NCBI GenBank assembly: GCA_947505245.1
Contig: CANNIZ010000051.1
Location: forward strand, 1-33,635
Length of the DNA stretch: 33,635 nt
Source of the DNA: Pseudomonadota bacterium
GTDB taxonomy: Bacteria; Myxococcota_A; UBA796; GCA-2862545
Direction: 5' to 3'
In this document: one piece after another, positions 1 to 7,297 of the stretch
Layout of the letters: the number at the start of each line of letters is the position of its first letter
Position numbering within the stretch: position 1 is the first letter of the stretch
The notes under the pieces: generated by a model
Seen by the model: the letters and a program-made list of their open reading frames with translations, nothing else
What the model was told of the DNA's origin: nothing
Databases searched by the model: none
Translations under genes and position numbers: made by a program

Positions 1-847
1 GGGCTTGGTTCTGGCGCGAGAACCCCCAATCCTCGAACTGACCTTGGCCACAGATGCCGCACACCACCGCCACCGATTTCAGGTATCGGGCGAGATAGCC
101 AGCCTCCTGGCCAGTTGGCGCGGCGTGCGGTAGCCAAACTCGCAACAGCGTCAGGAAGTCGACATGCTCGTGTGGCACGGTGCTTTTGGCTGGCTCTCCG
201 TCCGGCAACGTCAGAAACACGAGGTGACCCGACCGAATTCCGCGTGTCGCCTCAAGCGCGCTGTAGTACCTCTTGAGCTGGTCGAGTCCCTCTTCAGCGT
301 CGACCTTGATCTCAACGAAAAGCAGCGCTCGCGGAACCTCGATGCGCAAGTCAACGCGCCCGGCGCCCGGCAGCCAGCATTCGGCTGAGACTTGCACGTC
401 GGAGCTCGCCTCGGGTTGGCTCTCGGGTGGTACTCCCGCCAGCGACAGGAACGCCGCGAGCAGGGAACCCGCCAGCGCCGGAGACCGGTGCGGGTCCATG
501 AGGTGCGCGAGGATCTGCGTGTGCGCGGGCTCATACCGGAGTTCGTTAATTGGTCCGAGGAGGTCCGGCTCGACGCTCAGGGAGTCGATCGCGAGGCGCG
601 ATCGGCGCGTGAGCCGGCGGCGCCTCGCGGCGTTGAACCCGAGCAGGCGATGTCGGAGTGCGTCTGGGTTCGCCATGACGAGGCGCCTAAACAGGGCGAG
701 GGCGACGTCGTTGTCCCGTTCCAGGGCTACGGACGCGGACGTCCACTTAGTTGCGACAGACCGGTAGAAGTCGACGCGCGGCGTCTTCGGCTCCTTGCTG
801 GTGGTCCACAGCCGAACAACCTGATGGTAGTAGTCGTCTCTGTTCAT
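1..847 (-). CDS. PD-(D/E)XK superfamily nuclease-like protein, 3' end cut by window edge
   Basis: A continuous minus-strand reading frame runs from an ATG at 847 off the left edge; 282 codons are visible. The protein fits the PDDEXK_4-type family (restriction-like nuclease fold). A helix with Glu106 followed by ILAHLMDP (112-119) is the family's N-terminal motif I. GRVDLRIE (163-170) supplies the conserved Asp166, and FVEIK (177-181) supplies the E-x-K pair. DQLKRYY (189-195) matches the conserved Gln/Tyr helix. A CGIC pair (263-266) near the edge may bind metal. Function in this family is mostly unproven; a DNA-cleaving or defence role is inferred. The start lies 27 bases after the stop of the helix-turn-helix gene on the same strand, so the two are probably one transcript. 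Scattered AGA, CTA and ACA codons and slightly lower GC than later genes hint at acquisition. No clear ribosome-binding site is seen. Confidence 0.82.
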   Translation of the reverse strand, partial: MNRDDYYHQVVRLWTTSKEPKTPRVDFYRSVATKWTSASVALERDNDVALALFRRLVMANPDALRHRLLGFNAARRRRLTRRSRLAIDSLSVEPDLLGPINELRYEPAHTQILAHLMDPHRSPALAGSLLAAFLSLAGVPPESQPEASSDVQVSAECWLPGAGRVDLRIEVPRALLFVEIKVDAEEGLDQLKRYYSALEATRGIRSGHLVFLTLPDGEPAKSTVPHEHVDFLTLLRVWLPHAAPTGQEAGYLARYLKSVAVVCGICGQGQFEDWGFSRQNQA

Positions 848-874
848 GGCGGCCTGCGCGCGGTTCGCGCTTCT

Positions 875-1699
875 CTAACACGAGCCGGAAGCCCGCAAGC
901 GCGCCCAGGCCTCAAGCTGGCCACGCTGATCCCGCTGGCGCGACAGGTGACGGATCGCCGGCTCCGAAATCCCATCCGCATCGCCCCGCTCGATCGCCCC
1001 GAGGATCTCGGGGTGCAGGTCCAAGAGGTTGAGCAACTGCTGTGCCCGCGTGCCCGACATCCCCGAGTACCGCGCCAGATCTCCCATCGACGAGAACCGC
1101 CCGCCCTCGACGAGCGCCCGAAGCTCCCGCGCCCGCTCGACGTGGGCCTTCAACCCGCGATGCCGGGCCTGCACCTTCGCCGCCTGACGCTCCGCGCGCA
1201 GATCGACGGGCTGACCGTTCTCGTCGATCCCGAGCATCGCCCGGTAGCGCGCCATCTGCGCCCCGCGCTCGAGCCCGGCGATCTGGCGCAGCTCGATCTC
1301 GCCGAGCACCCTCCCGGTTCGCCCCGGCCGCTCGATCTCGGCGCGGATCTCCGGCACGAGCTTCAACAGCAACAGCAGCTGGCAGACCCTCGCCCGGGTC
1401 AGGCCCTCCTTCCGCGCAAGGTCGGCCGCCTTCCGACCGAGCTCGTCGTCGATCCAGTCCTTGAACCGCCGCGCGCGATCGAGCGTCGCCCGGACCCGCG
1501 CCAGGCGAGGTGCCCAGGGATCGGCCTTCGTCCGTGGCCCGATTCCGTGGCCCGATTCCGCTTCGCGTGGCCCGATTCCGTCACCGCCGCCAGGAACGCC
1601 GCCCTTCGCGTGGCCCGATTCCAGATCACGCGCATCGACCCGCCGGCGATCGCGACCGGCGACGGCGTCCTCGGTCCCTGGGGGCACGCGCACGGCCAC
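875..1699 (-). CDS. DNA-binding protein with two tandem ParB/KorB-type helix-turn-helix units
   Basis: Counting from the GTG at 1699 the protein is 274 residues. It contains an internal duplication: residues about 74-156 and 188-269 each carry a helix-turn-helix (LARKEGLTRARVCQL and LARYSGMSGTRAQQL), then an L-x-PEI-x-x-x-IE segment and a second helical stretch ending in a W/Y-x-x-L-like helix. This is the layout of the ParB/Spo0J HTH core, here present twice. No ParB nuclease (CTPase) box is visible. Similar HTH modules often occur near recombinases in Myxococcota (recollection, not tested). The N-terminus is unsure: the frame stays open to a TTG at 1795, there is no in-frame ATG before the domains, and the first ~90 residues are low-complexity and pass through the 13-bp repeats. 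It is followed at 27 bp by the nuclease gene. A role in binding the adjacent repeats is inferred. Confidence 0.7.
   Translation of the reverse strand: MAVRVPPGTEDAVAGRDRRRVDARDLESGHAKGGVPGGGDGIGPREAESGHGIGPRTKADPWAPRLARVRATLDRARRFKDWIDDELGRKAADLARKEGLTRARVCQLLLLLKLVPEIRAEIERPGRTGRVLGEIELRQIAGLERGAQMARYRAMLGIDENGQPVDLRAERQAAKVQARHRGLKAHVERARELRALVEGGRFSSMGDLARYSGMSGTRAQQLLNLLDLHPEILGAIERGDADGISEPAIRHLSRQRDQRGQLEAWARLRASGSC
1534..1622. repeat. Four direct copies of a 13-bp repeat
   Basis: GTGGCCCGATTCC occurs at 1534-1546, 1547-1559, 1567-1579 and 1610-1622, the first two head to tail. Copies 3 and 4 also share the preceding CTTCGC. They fall at or just inside the 5' end of the gene for the double helix-turn-helix protein. 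I found no further copy elsewhere in the window. They look like iterated protein-binding sites (iterons) or a spreading small repeat. Confidence 0.85.
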
Positions 1700-1771
1700 G
1701 CCGCGGCGCGCCCGCCGGAGGGCGAGCGTGGCTGAACGGGGCCTGCGAGGGCCCTGTCCAGCGGGGAGGTC

Positions 1772-1817
1772 GACCGACACGACCCAGGACGTCAACTCGT
1801 GCGTCCTGGTGTCGGTC
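1772..1817. terminator. Long inverted repeat just beyond the tRNA-Asn 3' end
   Basis: Arms GACCGACAC plus CAGGACG (1772-1780 and 1785-1791) pair perfectly with CGTCCTG plus GTGTCGGTC (1802-1817). The loop is 10 nt and there is a four-base GACC bulge on one side. It lies 10 bases after the CCA of tRNA-Asn in the direction of transcription, so a transcription terminator is the simplest reading, although no T-run follows. A recombination or protein-binding site at the edge of an island is the alternative. Confidence 0.5.
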
Positions 1818-1827
1818 AGGTCTGAAA

Positions 1828-1904
1828 TGGCTCCCGCTCTCAGATTTGAACTGAGGACCCCCGGATTAACAGTCCGATGCTCTAACCAACTGAGCTAAGC
1901 GGGA
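1828..1904 (-). tRNA. tRNA-Asn (anticodon GTT), CCA encoded
   Basis: The minus strand folds into a full cloverleaf. The acceptor stem TCCCGCT (1904-1898) pairs with AGCGGGA (1838-1832). The D-arm is GCTC/GAGC. The anticodon stem TCGGA/TCCGG closes the loop CTGTTAA, which contains GTT (1870-1868). The T-arm is CTCAG/CTGAG around TTCAAAT. The discriminator base G (1831) is followed by a genomically encoded CCA (1830-1828). The gene lies 24 bases downstream of the protease stop on the same strand. Everything beyond its 3' end looks accessory, as expected for a tRNA used as an integration site. Confidence 0.96.
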
Positions 1905-1928
1905 AGACGCAGACCGCCTATCCGAGCC

Positions 1929-3062
1929 TCACCGCGTTCGCAAGGCCGAGCCGCGGCGTCGGCGACTCATGATGGCCCCGAGCCCGACGAACGCCATCAT
2001 CAGGCTGGCTTCCCCCGAGCTGGCCGAGCAAAGGGCCTTCTTGATCTTTTCGTCCTGCCAGTCGACGATGCCGTCTTCGTCGACGTCGTAGGGGAGGACG
2101 GGGATGCCGGTCTGCTCGCACCACGAGCGGGTGCCAGCTTCGCAGCGGGACGTCATCTCGGTGCTGATCCATTCGAGGTACGCGTCGACGCGCGTGTCGA
2201 CGCCGCCCTTGTTCGCGCAGTCGGAGTAGTCATAGCTGTGGCTGGTGATGCCGATGACGCGCAGGCTCTCCTGGGAGTCGGTGGTGGCGTGCCAGAACGT
2301 AGGCCCGCCCGAGTCGCCGTGGCACTTTCGCACGTCGCTCTGTTCGGCGCCGACCTGGAACTCTGCTGCGCCCAATTCGGCGATGTGGCTGGTGCCGACT
2401 TCCTTCTCGCCGACGGTGCCGGGCGGCGGGGCCTCGTTGAAGCCGGTCGCGGTCTGCTGACCCCAACCGACGACGTCGACCTCGACGTCCTCTACGATCT
2501 GCGTGGCTTCGTCCGCGGTGGGGAGGTAGGCCCACTGCCCGGTGGTGGGGGCGTCGAGGAAGAGCAGGGCGATGTCGTGGTTTTCGGCGAGGCCGAGATC
2601 CATGCCGTTGATGCTGAACGCGTCGTGGTACGCGACGTGAGCGTCGTCGTTGGGTGCGTACGCGGCGTCAGCGGGCAGCGGTGTGGTGGGCGAGTAGCCG
2701 TCGTAGTCGGTGAGATCGGCCTGGCGCGTCCAGAAGAACCCGTCCACGGCGAGGTTGTTCACGCCCATCTGCGCGCCCATCTGGGCCAGCGTCTCGGGGT
2801 CCACGCAGTGAGCCGCGAGCATAACGGTGTCCGGCGCGATGAGCGTGGACGTGCAGGTCAGCAGCGGGATCCCGTAGCTGCCGACGCGCGAGTCCATGAT
2901 GATGCCGCCCGCCTGGGGGTACTCGTCGGCCGACGCGTCGTCGCCGTTGATGATCGGCTGCGGAACGTCGTGATCAAGCCCGCCGCCGGTGATCAGGCCG
3001 CCCATCTCGGCGGGTGTGGTGGCGTGCGCGGCAGTGAGTGCGATCAGCAACAGGCTCGACAT
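1929..3062 (-). CDS. Secreted trypsin-like (S1A) serine protease with MYXO-CTERM-like tail
   Basis: This 377-residue exported protease has a signal peptide (MSSLLLIALTAAHA) and the chymotrypsin-fold triad: His85 in LAAHCVD, Asp163 in HDIALLFLD and Ser251 in CHGDSGGP. The IINGDDA sequence at 38-44 resembles the activation/N-terminal site of trypsins. After the catalytic domain come a Cys-pair region (307-315), an Asp-rich DVDEDGIVDW segment, then Cys345, a hydrophobic stretch (350-365) and SRRRR. That order of Cys, membrane helix and Arg cluster resembles MYXO-CTERM, the Myxococcota surface-sorting signal, so the protease is probably held on or shed from the cell surface. The ATG start is supported by GGAGG five bases upstream. 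It is followed by tRNA-Asn. The substrate is unknown. Confidence 0.9.
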   Translation of the reverse strand: MSSLLLIALTAAHATTPAEMGGLITGGGLDHDVPQPIINGDDASADEYPQAGGIIMDSRVGSYGIPLLTCTSTLIAPDTVMLAAHCVDPETLAQMGAQMGVNNLAVDGFFWTRQADLTDYDGYSPTTPLPADAAYAPNDDAHVAYHDAFSINGMDLGLAENHDIALLFLDAPTTGQWAYLPTADEATQIVEDVEVDVVGWGQQTATGFNEAPPPGTVGEKEVGTSHIAELGAAEFQVGAEQSDVRKCHGDSGGPTFWHATTDSQESLRVIGITSHSYDYSDCANKGGVDTRVDAYLEWISTEMTSRCEAGTRSWCEQTGIPVLPYDVDEDGIVDWQDEKIKKALCSASSGEASLMMAFVGLGAIMSRRRRGSALRTR

Positions 3063-3121
3063 CGGACCTCCGTGGCGCGAACACGTTGCACCAGGGCCCG
3101 ATCGCTCGTGTCAATCGTCCG

Positions 3122-3547
3122 TTAAGTCTCCATATGGCCGTTGCCAGCGAGGTGACGAACGAAGTCGGTCTCGGTGAGCAGGCCGACGAGCCGCTCTCCG
3201 TCAAGGACGGGGATGCAGGTGCACTGGTGCGCGAGCATCACCTCCGCGGCAACCCCGATGTCGTCGCTCGCTTCGACGGCCTCGACGTCGCTGGTCATGA
3301 CGTCGCCCGCGACGAGGGGCGCGAGGTGGTCGAGCTGTTCAGTGAGCCCGAGCGAGGCGACGTCGCCGAGGGTCTCGAGGATGTCGTGGTCCGAGAGGGT
3401 TCCCACCATGGTGCCGTCGTCTTCCACGACCAGCACGTGCCGAAGCCCGTCCTCGAGCATCTGTTGGTGGACCTGGGACATCGGCTGGGAGCGGTTGACC
3501 GTCCGGATGTCCGCGTTCATGAATTCTCGCACGTGTAGCTGGCTCAT
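3122..3547 (-). CDS. Twin CBS-domain protein
   Basis: The 141-residue cytosolic protein is essentially two CBS motifs forming one Bateman module: residues about 8-58 (VREFMNADIRTV ... HVLVVEDDGTMVGTLSDHDI) and 78-135 (VAGDVMTSDVEAV ... CIPVLDGERLVGLLTETDF). Such modules bind adenine nucleotides and act as energy or ligand sensors. With no attached effector domain, this one probably regulates a partner or reports nucleotide state. It sits on the same strand between the ribosome hibernation gene (114 bp upstream) and the protease (59 bp downstream), so co-expression with the hibernation factor under low energy is plausible but not shown. No good ribosome-binding site precedes the ATG. Confidence 0.9.
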   Translation of the reverse strand: MSQLHVREFMNADIRTVNRSQPMSQVHQQMLEDGLRHVLVVEDDGTMVGTLSDHDILETLGDVASLGLTEQLDHLAPLVAGDVMTSDVEAVEASDDIGVAAEVMLAHQCTCIPVLDGERLVGLLTETDFVRHLAGNGHMET

Positions 3548-3661
3548 GGTGGTCTCGCGTCCGCCGCAGCGGTGGGGGTGAAGCTTGCAATCGACCCGGA
3601 CGAGACAGGTGAGCGGACCTGCACCGGCGTGTCGCAGATCACACGGGGCCGGGTCGCCCCT

Positions 3662-4210
3662 TCAGTGGGAGGTCTGCGGCGTGACGGTGCTCGCCTGCGG
3701 CCCCTTGATCCCATCTTCCTCGGCGAACCGCACCTCGTCGCCGATCTCGAGCCGGCCCCAGGCGCCGTCGCCGAGCACCGAGTTGCGGTGGAAGTAGAGC
3801 TCGCGGCCGTCCGACGTCGACAGGAAGCCGTAGTCCGGCGCGAGGTCGATGACGCGCGCCGTAGGCGGGCCTTCGTGGGGATGTGCCTCCCGGTGGCGCC
3901 CCTGACTGTCCTGCAGTTGCCGTCGCGCGGCGTGGAACGCCTCGCGCACCGCGACGTGCGGGTCGATCGAGGCGTCATGTCGGGGCGGGTCGCGGTTCAC
4001 GACGATCTCGCCGCCAGGCACCGTGAGGTCGATGTGCACGCTCAGGTGGCGGCCCTTGCGGTGATGCTGGTGGGGTTGTTCCACCACCACACGACACGAG
4101 GTGATTCGGTTGTCGAATTTATCCAGGGTGTGGGCATGTTTACGTACGAGCGCCTCGAGCATGGGGCTGGGCTGCATTCCACGAAAGGTGACTTCGACGG
4201 GCAGGATCAC
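3662..4210 (-). CDS. Ribosome hibernation (HPF/RaiA) domain fused to a cold-shock domain
   Basis: The 182-residue protein starts at a GTG with GGAGG five bases upstream; the upstream extension lacks a site and is not homologous-looking. Residues 1-103 match the HPF/RaiA fold (VEVTFRGMQPSPMLEALV ... KFDNRITSCRVVVEQP ... LSVHIDLTVPGGEIVV ... VREAFHAARRQL), which binds the 30S decoding region and silences ribosomes. Residues 117-176 form a cold-shock/OB domain with RNP-like YGFL (127-130) and ELYFHRNSV (137-145), in place of the dimerisation domain of long HPF. The fusion is a known proteobacterial architecture. It probably stores ribosomes in stationary phase or stress. A sigma-54-type promoter precedes it at 4253-4269. 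Confidence 0.9.
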   Translation of the reverse strand: MILPVEVTFRGMQPSPMLEALVRKHAHTLDKFDNRITSCRVVVEQPHQHHRKGRHLSVHIDLTVPGGEIVVNRDPPRHDASIDPHVAVREAFHAARRQLQDSQGRHREAHPHEGPPTARVIDLAPDYGFLSTSDGRELYFHRNSVLGDGAWGRLEIGDEVRFAEEDGIKGPQASTVTPQTSH

Positions 4211-4252
4211 GGGGCCTCCAGAGAGTCGCACGGGATGACGACACTCCGGTTT

Positions 4253-4269
4253 TTGCAAGGGATGTGCCG
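4253..4269 (-). promoter_or_regulatory. Sigma-54-type (-24/-12) promoter for the hibernation factor
   Basis: Read on the minus strand the site is CGGCACATCCCTTGCAA. The -24 GG and -12 GC are separated by exactly ten bases and sit in the YGGCAC-N5-TTGCA context of the RpoN consensus. The predicted start is about 12 bases further, leaving a leader of about 33 bases before the GTG at 4210, which carries the GGAGG site. No enhancer-binding site was identified. Confidence 0.62.
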
Positions 4270-4353
4270 TCGTGGGCACTTGCGTCGGCGAAACGGCCCT
4301 GGGGTCACGAGCGCGCCGCGTACGACACCGTCGGGATGGTCATTGTCGCGGCC

Positions 4354-4364
4354 TGTGTTACACA
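4354..4364. promoter_or_regulatory. Small palindrome upstream of the hybrid kinase
   Basis: TGTGTTACACA is a perfect 5-bp palindrome around one base, 46 bases before the GTG start of the kinase, in the less GC-rich part of the 200-bp divergent spacer. It could be a dimeric repressor site; no regulator is identified. The rest of the 4211-4410 spacer holds only the sigma-54 promoter and the kinase ribosome-binding site (GGAAGGAG, 4392-4399). Confidence 0.35.
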
Positions 4365-4410
4365 ATTACGACCTGATGGCGTCCAGCGCCGGGAAGGAGA
4401 CACACCGGAC

Positions 4411-6201
4411 GTGGCGGCGGACCCAAAAGTCGACCTCGAGTCGCGCATCGACACCCTGCTGCTCGAGCGCATTGCGCAGACGGCGCTCGCGATGGTGTGG
4501 TCGCTCGGGGCGTTGACGATTTGGGCCCTCGCGAGCGGCGAATGGCTGCTCGCAGCGCTCTCGGCTGCGACGCAAATGTACGCGGCAGCGACGTGGCGCC
4601 TCGTCCGGACCGGAAAGATCCCGCTTGGGTCGGCGGGTGCGCTGTCGTTCGCGAACTGGCTGGCCGCGGAGCTGACCGTGCTCGCGGCGCTCGCGATCGA
4701 CCAGGACATGTCGCAGGAGATCTGGCTCGCGCTCCTGTTGTGGGCGTACGGATCGATGCAGCTGCGGCCGAAGTGGCTCGCCGTCGCGTTCGCCGTCGGC
4801 ATCGCCGCGTGGTCCTCCGCCATCGTGTTGCTCTCCTTCGCGCACCCGCTGATGCACTTCGTTTCCGTGGCCGGTTCGGCGGCGGTCGGACTGGTAGCGT
4901 TTGACGCCAACCGCGCGGTCGTGCGGGATCTCGAGCGCCTGCGCGCGGCAGACGAGGCCCGGCGTGCCGAGCTCGAAGCTGCGCTCGAGGCTGCACGCCA
5001 CGAGGTGGTGGAGCGAAAGGCCGCCGAGGTTGAGCGCGAGCAGTTTCGCACCCAGTTCGTCGAGGCGCAGCGCCTGGAGGCCCTGGGCAACCTCGCAGGT
5101 GGCCTCGCCCACGACATGAACAACATCCTGTGCGGGATCCTTGGCCTCGTCGAGACGATGAAGGACCGCGCGCGCGGTGAAGACGCCGAGGACCTCGAAT
5201 GGATCACCGCCGCCGGCAAACGCGGAGCGAGCCTGACGCGCTCGCTGCTCGGGTTCAGTCGGCGCGCGGTGTACAAGCGCGAGCACCTTCGCGCGGCCGC
5301 CGTGGTGCACGAGACCGTCCAGGTCCTTCGCCAGACCCTTCCGAAGACGATCGAGGTCGTTGAGATCGCGGACGACACGGTCTTCGTCGACGCCGATCGG
5401 AGCCACCTCGTCCAGGCCCTGTTGAACGTGTGCATCAACGGCACACAGGCCATCTCGGACTACGGCCACATACGCGTGGTGGTGGAACGGCGCGCGGTCG
5501 ACGCCGAGCAGGCGGCCACGCTCGCGGTGGAGCCCGGTGACTACGCTGTGATCCTGGTCGAAGACGACGGCTGCGGCATGGACGCGGCCGTCCGCGCGCG
5601 GGCCTTCGAGCCGTTCTACACGACCAAGGGCGTCGGCAGCGGAACGGGGCTCGGCCTCGCGATGGTGTGGGGGATGCTGCGCAGCCACGGTGGGACCGCG
5701 ACCGTGGAGAGCGAGGTCGGGCGCGGGACCCGCGTGACGATGTGGCTTCCTCGCGTGCTGGTGCCCGTGGACGTCGACGCCACGCCCGTACCCGTCGTTC
5801 TCGAGCCCGTCGGCAAGCTGCACGTGCTGGTCGTCGACGACGAGCCCCTGGTTCGCCGCGCGACGATCCGGATGCTCGAGCGGTCTGGCTACCGCACGAG
5901 CGAGGCGGTCGATGGGGTCGACGCCCTCGAGCGGGTGAAGGCTGCGCCAGATGACGTTGACGCCGTCCTGCTCGACATGTCGATGCCGCGAATGAGCGGA
6001 TCGGACTGCTACCAGGCCCTCCGCAACCTGAAACCGGCCCTGCCGATCGTGTGTGTCTCCGGGCACGCGCTCGACGTCGCCACCCGCGAGTTCCTCGGGG
6101 GCGAGGTCTACTACGTCACCAAGCCCTACCGGCTCCCGACGCTGCTCTCGGCGCTGACCAACGCGGTGCGCGCGGGGAAGTCCGTCGCCTTGCCGAGCTG
6201 A
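4411..6201 (+). CDS. Membrane-bound hybrid histidine kinase with C-terminal receiver domain
   Basis: The 596-residue protein starts at a GTG preceded by GGAAGGAG. Five or six hydrophobic helices span residues about 21-164 with short loops, suggesting a membrane-embedded sensor without a large periplasmic domain. A charged coiled coil (about 170-220) leads to the HisKA box GGLAHDMNNILCGI with phospho-acceptor His234. The ATPase has an N-box Asn339, G1 EDDGCGMD (384-391) and G2 GTGLGLAMV (411-419), NtrB-like in style. Residues 470-583 are a receiver with Asp476/477, phospho-acceptor Asp522 (LLDMSMP), Ser550 and Lys571. No DNA-binding output exists, so phosphate must pass to another protein or the receiver tunes the kinase. 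No partner regulator is next to it. Its end overlaps rlmN, which is convergent. The signal is unknown. Confidence 0.9.
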   Translation: MAADPKVDLESRIDTLLLERIAQTALAMVWSLGALTIWALASGEWLLAALSAATQMYAAATWRLVRTGKIPLGSAGALSFANWLAAELTVLAALAIDQDMSQEIWLALLLWAYGSMQLRPKWLAVAFAVGIAAWSSAIVLLSFAHPLMHFVSVAGSAAVGLVAFDANRAVVRDLERLRAADEARRAELEAALEAARHEVVERKAAEVEREQFRTQFVEAQRLEALGNLAGGLAHDMNNILCGILGLVETMKDRARGEDAEDLEWITAAGKRGASLTRSLLGFSRRAVYKREHLRAAAVVHETVQVLRQTLPKTIEVVEIADDTVFVDADRSHLVQALLNVCINGTQAISDYGHIRVVVERRAVDAEQAATLAVEPGDYAVILVEDDGCGMDAAVRARAFEPFYTTKGVGSGTGLGLAMVWGMLRSHGGTATVESEVGRGTRVTMWLPRVLVPVDVDATPVPVVLEPVGKLHVLVVDDEPLVRRATIRMLERSGYRTSEAVDGVDALERVKAAPDDVDAVLLDMSMPRMSGSDCYQALRNLKPALPIVCVSGHALDVATREFLGGEVYYVTKPYRLPTLLSALTNAVRAGKSVALPS

Positions 6202-7241
6202 CCACACGCCGCGGAGATGTCGATCCCGCGCGTCGTCCGCACCGTACACGTGATGCCGGCCTTGACGAGGTGGTCCTGGAACGTGCGCACCACCGCGTCG
6301 CTCGGCCGGCGGATGTTGGGGCGGTCGGGGTTCTCGTTGTACGGGATGAGGTTCACCTTGGCCCGGATGCCCTCGATCAGCACCAGCAGCCGCGCGGCGT
6401 CTTCGAGCGAGTCGTTGAAGCCCGCGAACATCACGTACTCGAACGCGATGCACTTGGTTCGCGGCAGCGGGTAGGCGCGGCAGGCGTCCATCAGCTCCAT
6501 CATCGAGTGCTTGCGGGTGATGGGCATGATCGCCTGGCGCTGCTCCTCGGTGGTGGCGTTCAGCGAAACCGCGAGGTTCACCGGCAGCGCCGCCGCGAGC
6601 TCGCCGAGCTTGGACACGAGGCCCACCGTGGACACGGTGAGGCGCCGATGGCTGAAGCCGAGCGCGTGATCGTGCAGGCACGTGCGCAGGGCTGGGAGCA
6701 GGTTCGGCAGGTTGTGCAGCGGCTCGCCCATGCCCATGAACACGAGGTTCGTCAGGTCGCGCTGCCCGTTCGCGAGCGCGTCCTCGCGCACCTGCAGCAC
6801 CTGGGACGCGATCTCGGACGCGACGAGGTTGCGCTTCAGGCCCATGTCGCCGGTGAGGCAGAAGGTGCAGGCCATCGCGCAGCCCACCTGCGACGACACA
6901 CACAAGGTCACGCGGTGGTCTTCGGGGATGTACACCGTCTCGATGAAGTGCCCGTCGTGGAGCTTCCACAGGTACTTCGTGGTGCCGTCGCTCGACACGA
7001 GCTTTCGGTCGAGCTCCAGCGTGCGGATCACCGCTACCTCCGCGAGCTTCGCCCGCACGGGCCTCGTGACGCCGTCCATCACCGCGAAGTCCGTCACCCC
7101 GGTCTGCCACAGCGCCTTGTACGCGCGATGCGCGCGGCCGGGCGTCTCGTGCAGGGTGTGCTCGAACCAATGTACGAGCCCGGGCAGGTCGAACGACTTG
7201 ATGTCGACCTTGCCTTCGAACATGGGGATCTTTTGGGTCAT
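6126..7241 (-). CDS. rlmN: Dual-specificity 23S rRNA/tRNA adenine-C2 methyltransferase RlmN
   Basis: The 371-residue radical-SAM enzyme methylates C2 of A2503 in 23S rRNA and of A37 in some tRNAs. The [4Fe-4S] ligands are Cys121, Cys125 and Cys128 in GCAMACTFC. The methyl-carrying Cys346 lies in DISAACGQL. GMGEPLHN (170-177), SLNATTEEQR and PYNENPDRPN are family hallmarks. The N-terminal helical accessory domain (KSFDLPGLVHWFEHTL) is present and length is normal. The last ~25 residues after CGQL overlap the 3' end of the kinase gene by 76 bp on the opposite strand. The start is the ATG at 7241. Confidence 0.96.
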   Translation of the reverse strand: MTQKIPMFEGKVDIKSFDLPGLVHWFEHTLHETPGRAHRAYKALWQTGVTDFAVMDGVTRPVRAKLAEVAVIRTLELDRKLVSSDGTTKYLWKLHDGHFIETVYIPEDHRVTLCVSSQVGCAMACTFCLTGDMGLKRNLVASEIASQVLQVREDALANGQRDLTNLVFMGMGEPLHNLPNLLPALRTCLHDHALGFSHRRLTVSTVGLVSKLGELAAALPVNLAVSLNATTEEQRQAIMPITRKHSMMELMDACRAYPLPRTKCIAFEYVMFAGFNDSLEDAARLLVLIEGIRAKVNLIPYNENPDRPNIRRPSDAVVRTFQDHLVKAGITCTVRTTRGIDISAACGQLGKATDFPARTALVSAESSVGSR

Positions 7242-7297
7242 GTCTTCCTCGTTGCGATTCGCGGCCGATCGTGGGATGTTGCGTCCCCGGAGGTCAT

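Noticed and set aside
392..1735. A plus-strand open frame opposite the nuclease and HTH genes
   Set aside because: It is Arg/Pro/Ala-rich shadow sequence with no domain, whereas the minus strand gives clear PDDEXK and HTH motifs.
3086..3114. TTGACA upstream of the protease gene as a promoter
   Set aside because: The -35 match is perfect, but no acceptable -10 exists at 16-18 bases (GTGCAA is the best), so I do not call it.
4264..4410. N-terminal extension of the hybrid kinase
   Set aside because: It overlaps the sigma-54 promoter, lacks a ribosome-binding site and adds no recognisable sequence; the GTG at 4411 has GGAAGGAG.
4366..7170. A 2.8-kb minus-strand open frame across the kinase and rlmN
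   Set aside because: It lies antisense to the kinase and in another frame of rlmN; low-complexity Arg/Ala/Pro composition shows it is a shadow.
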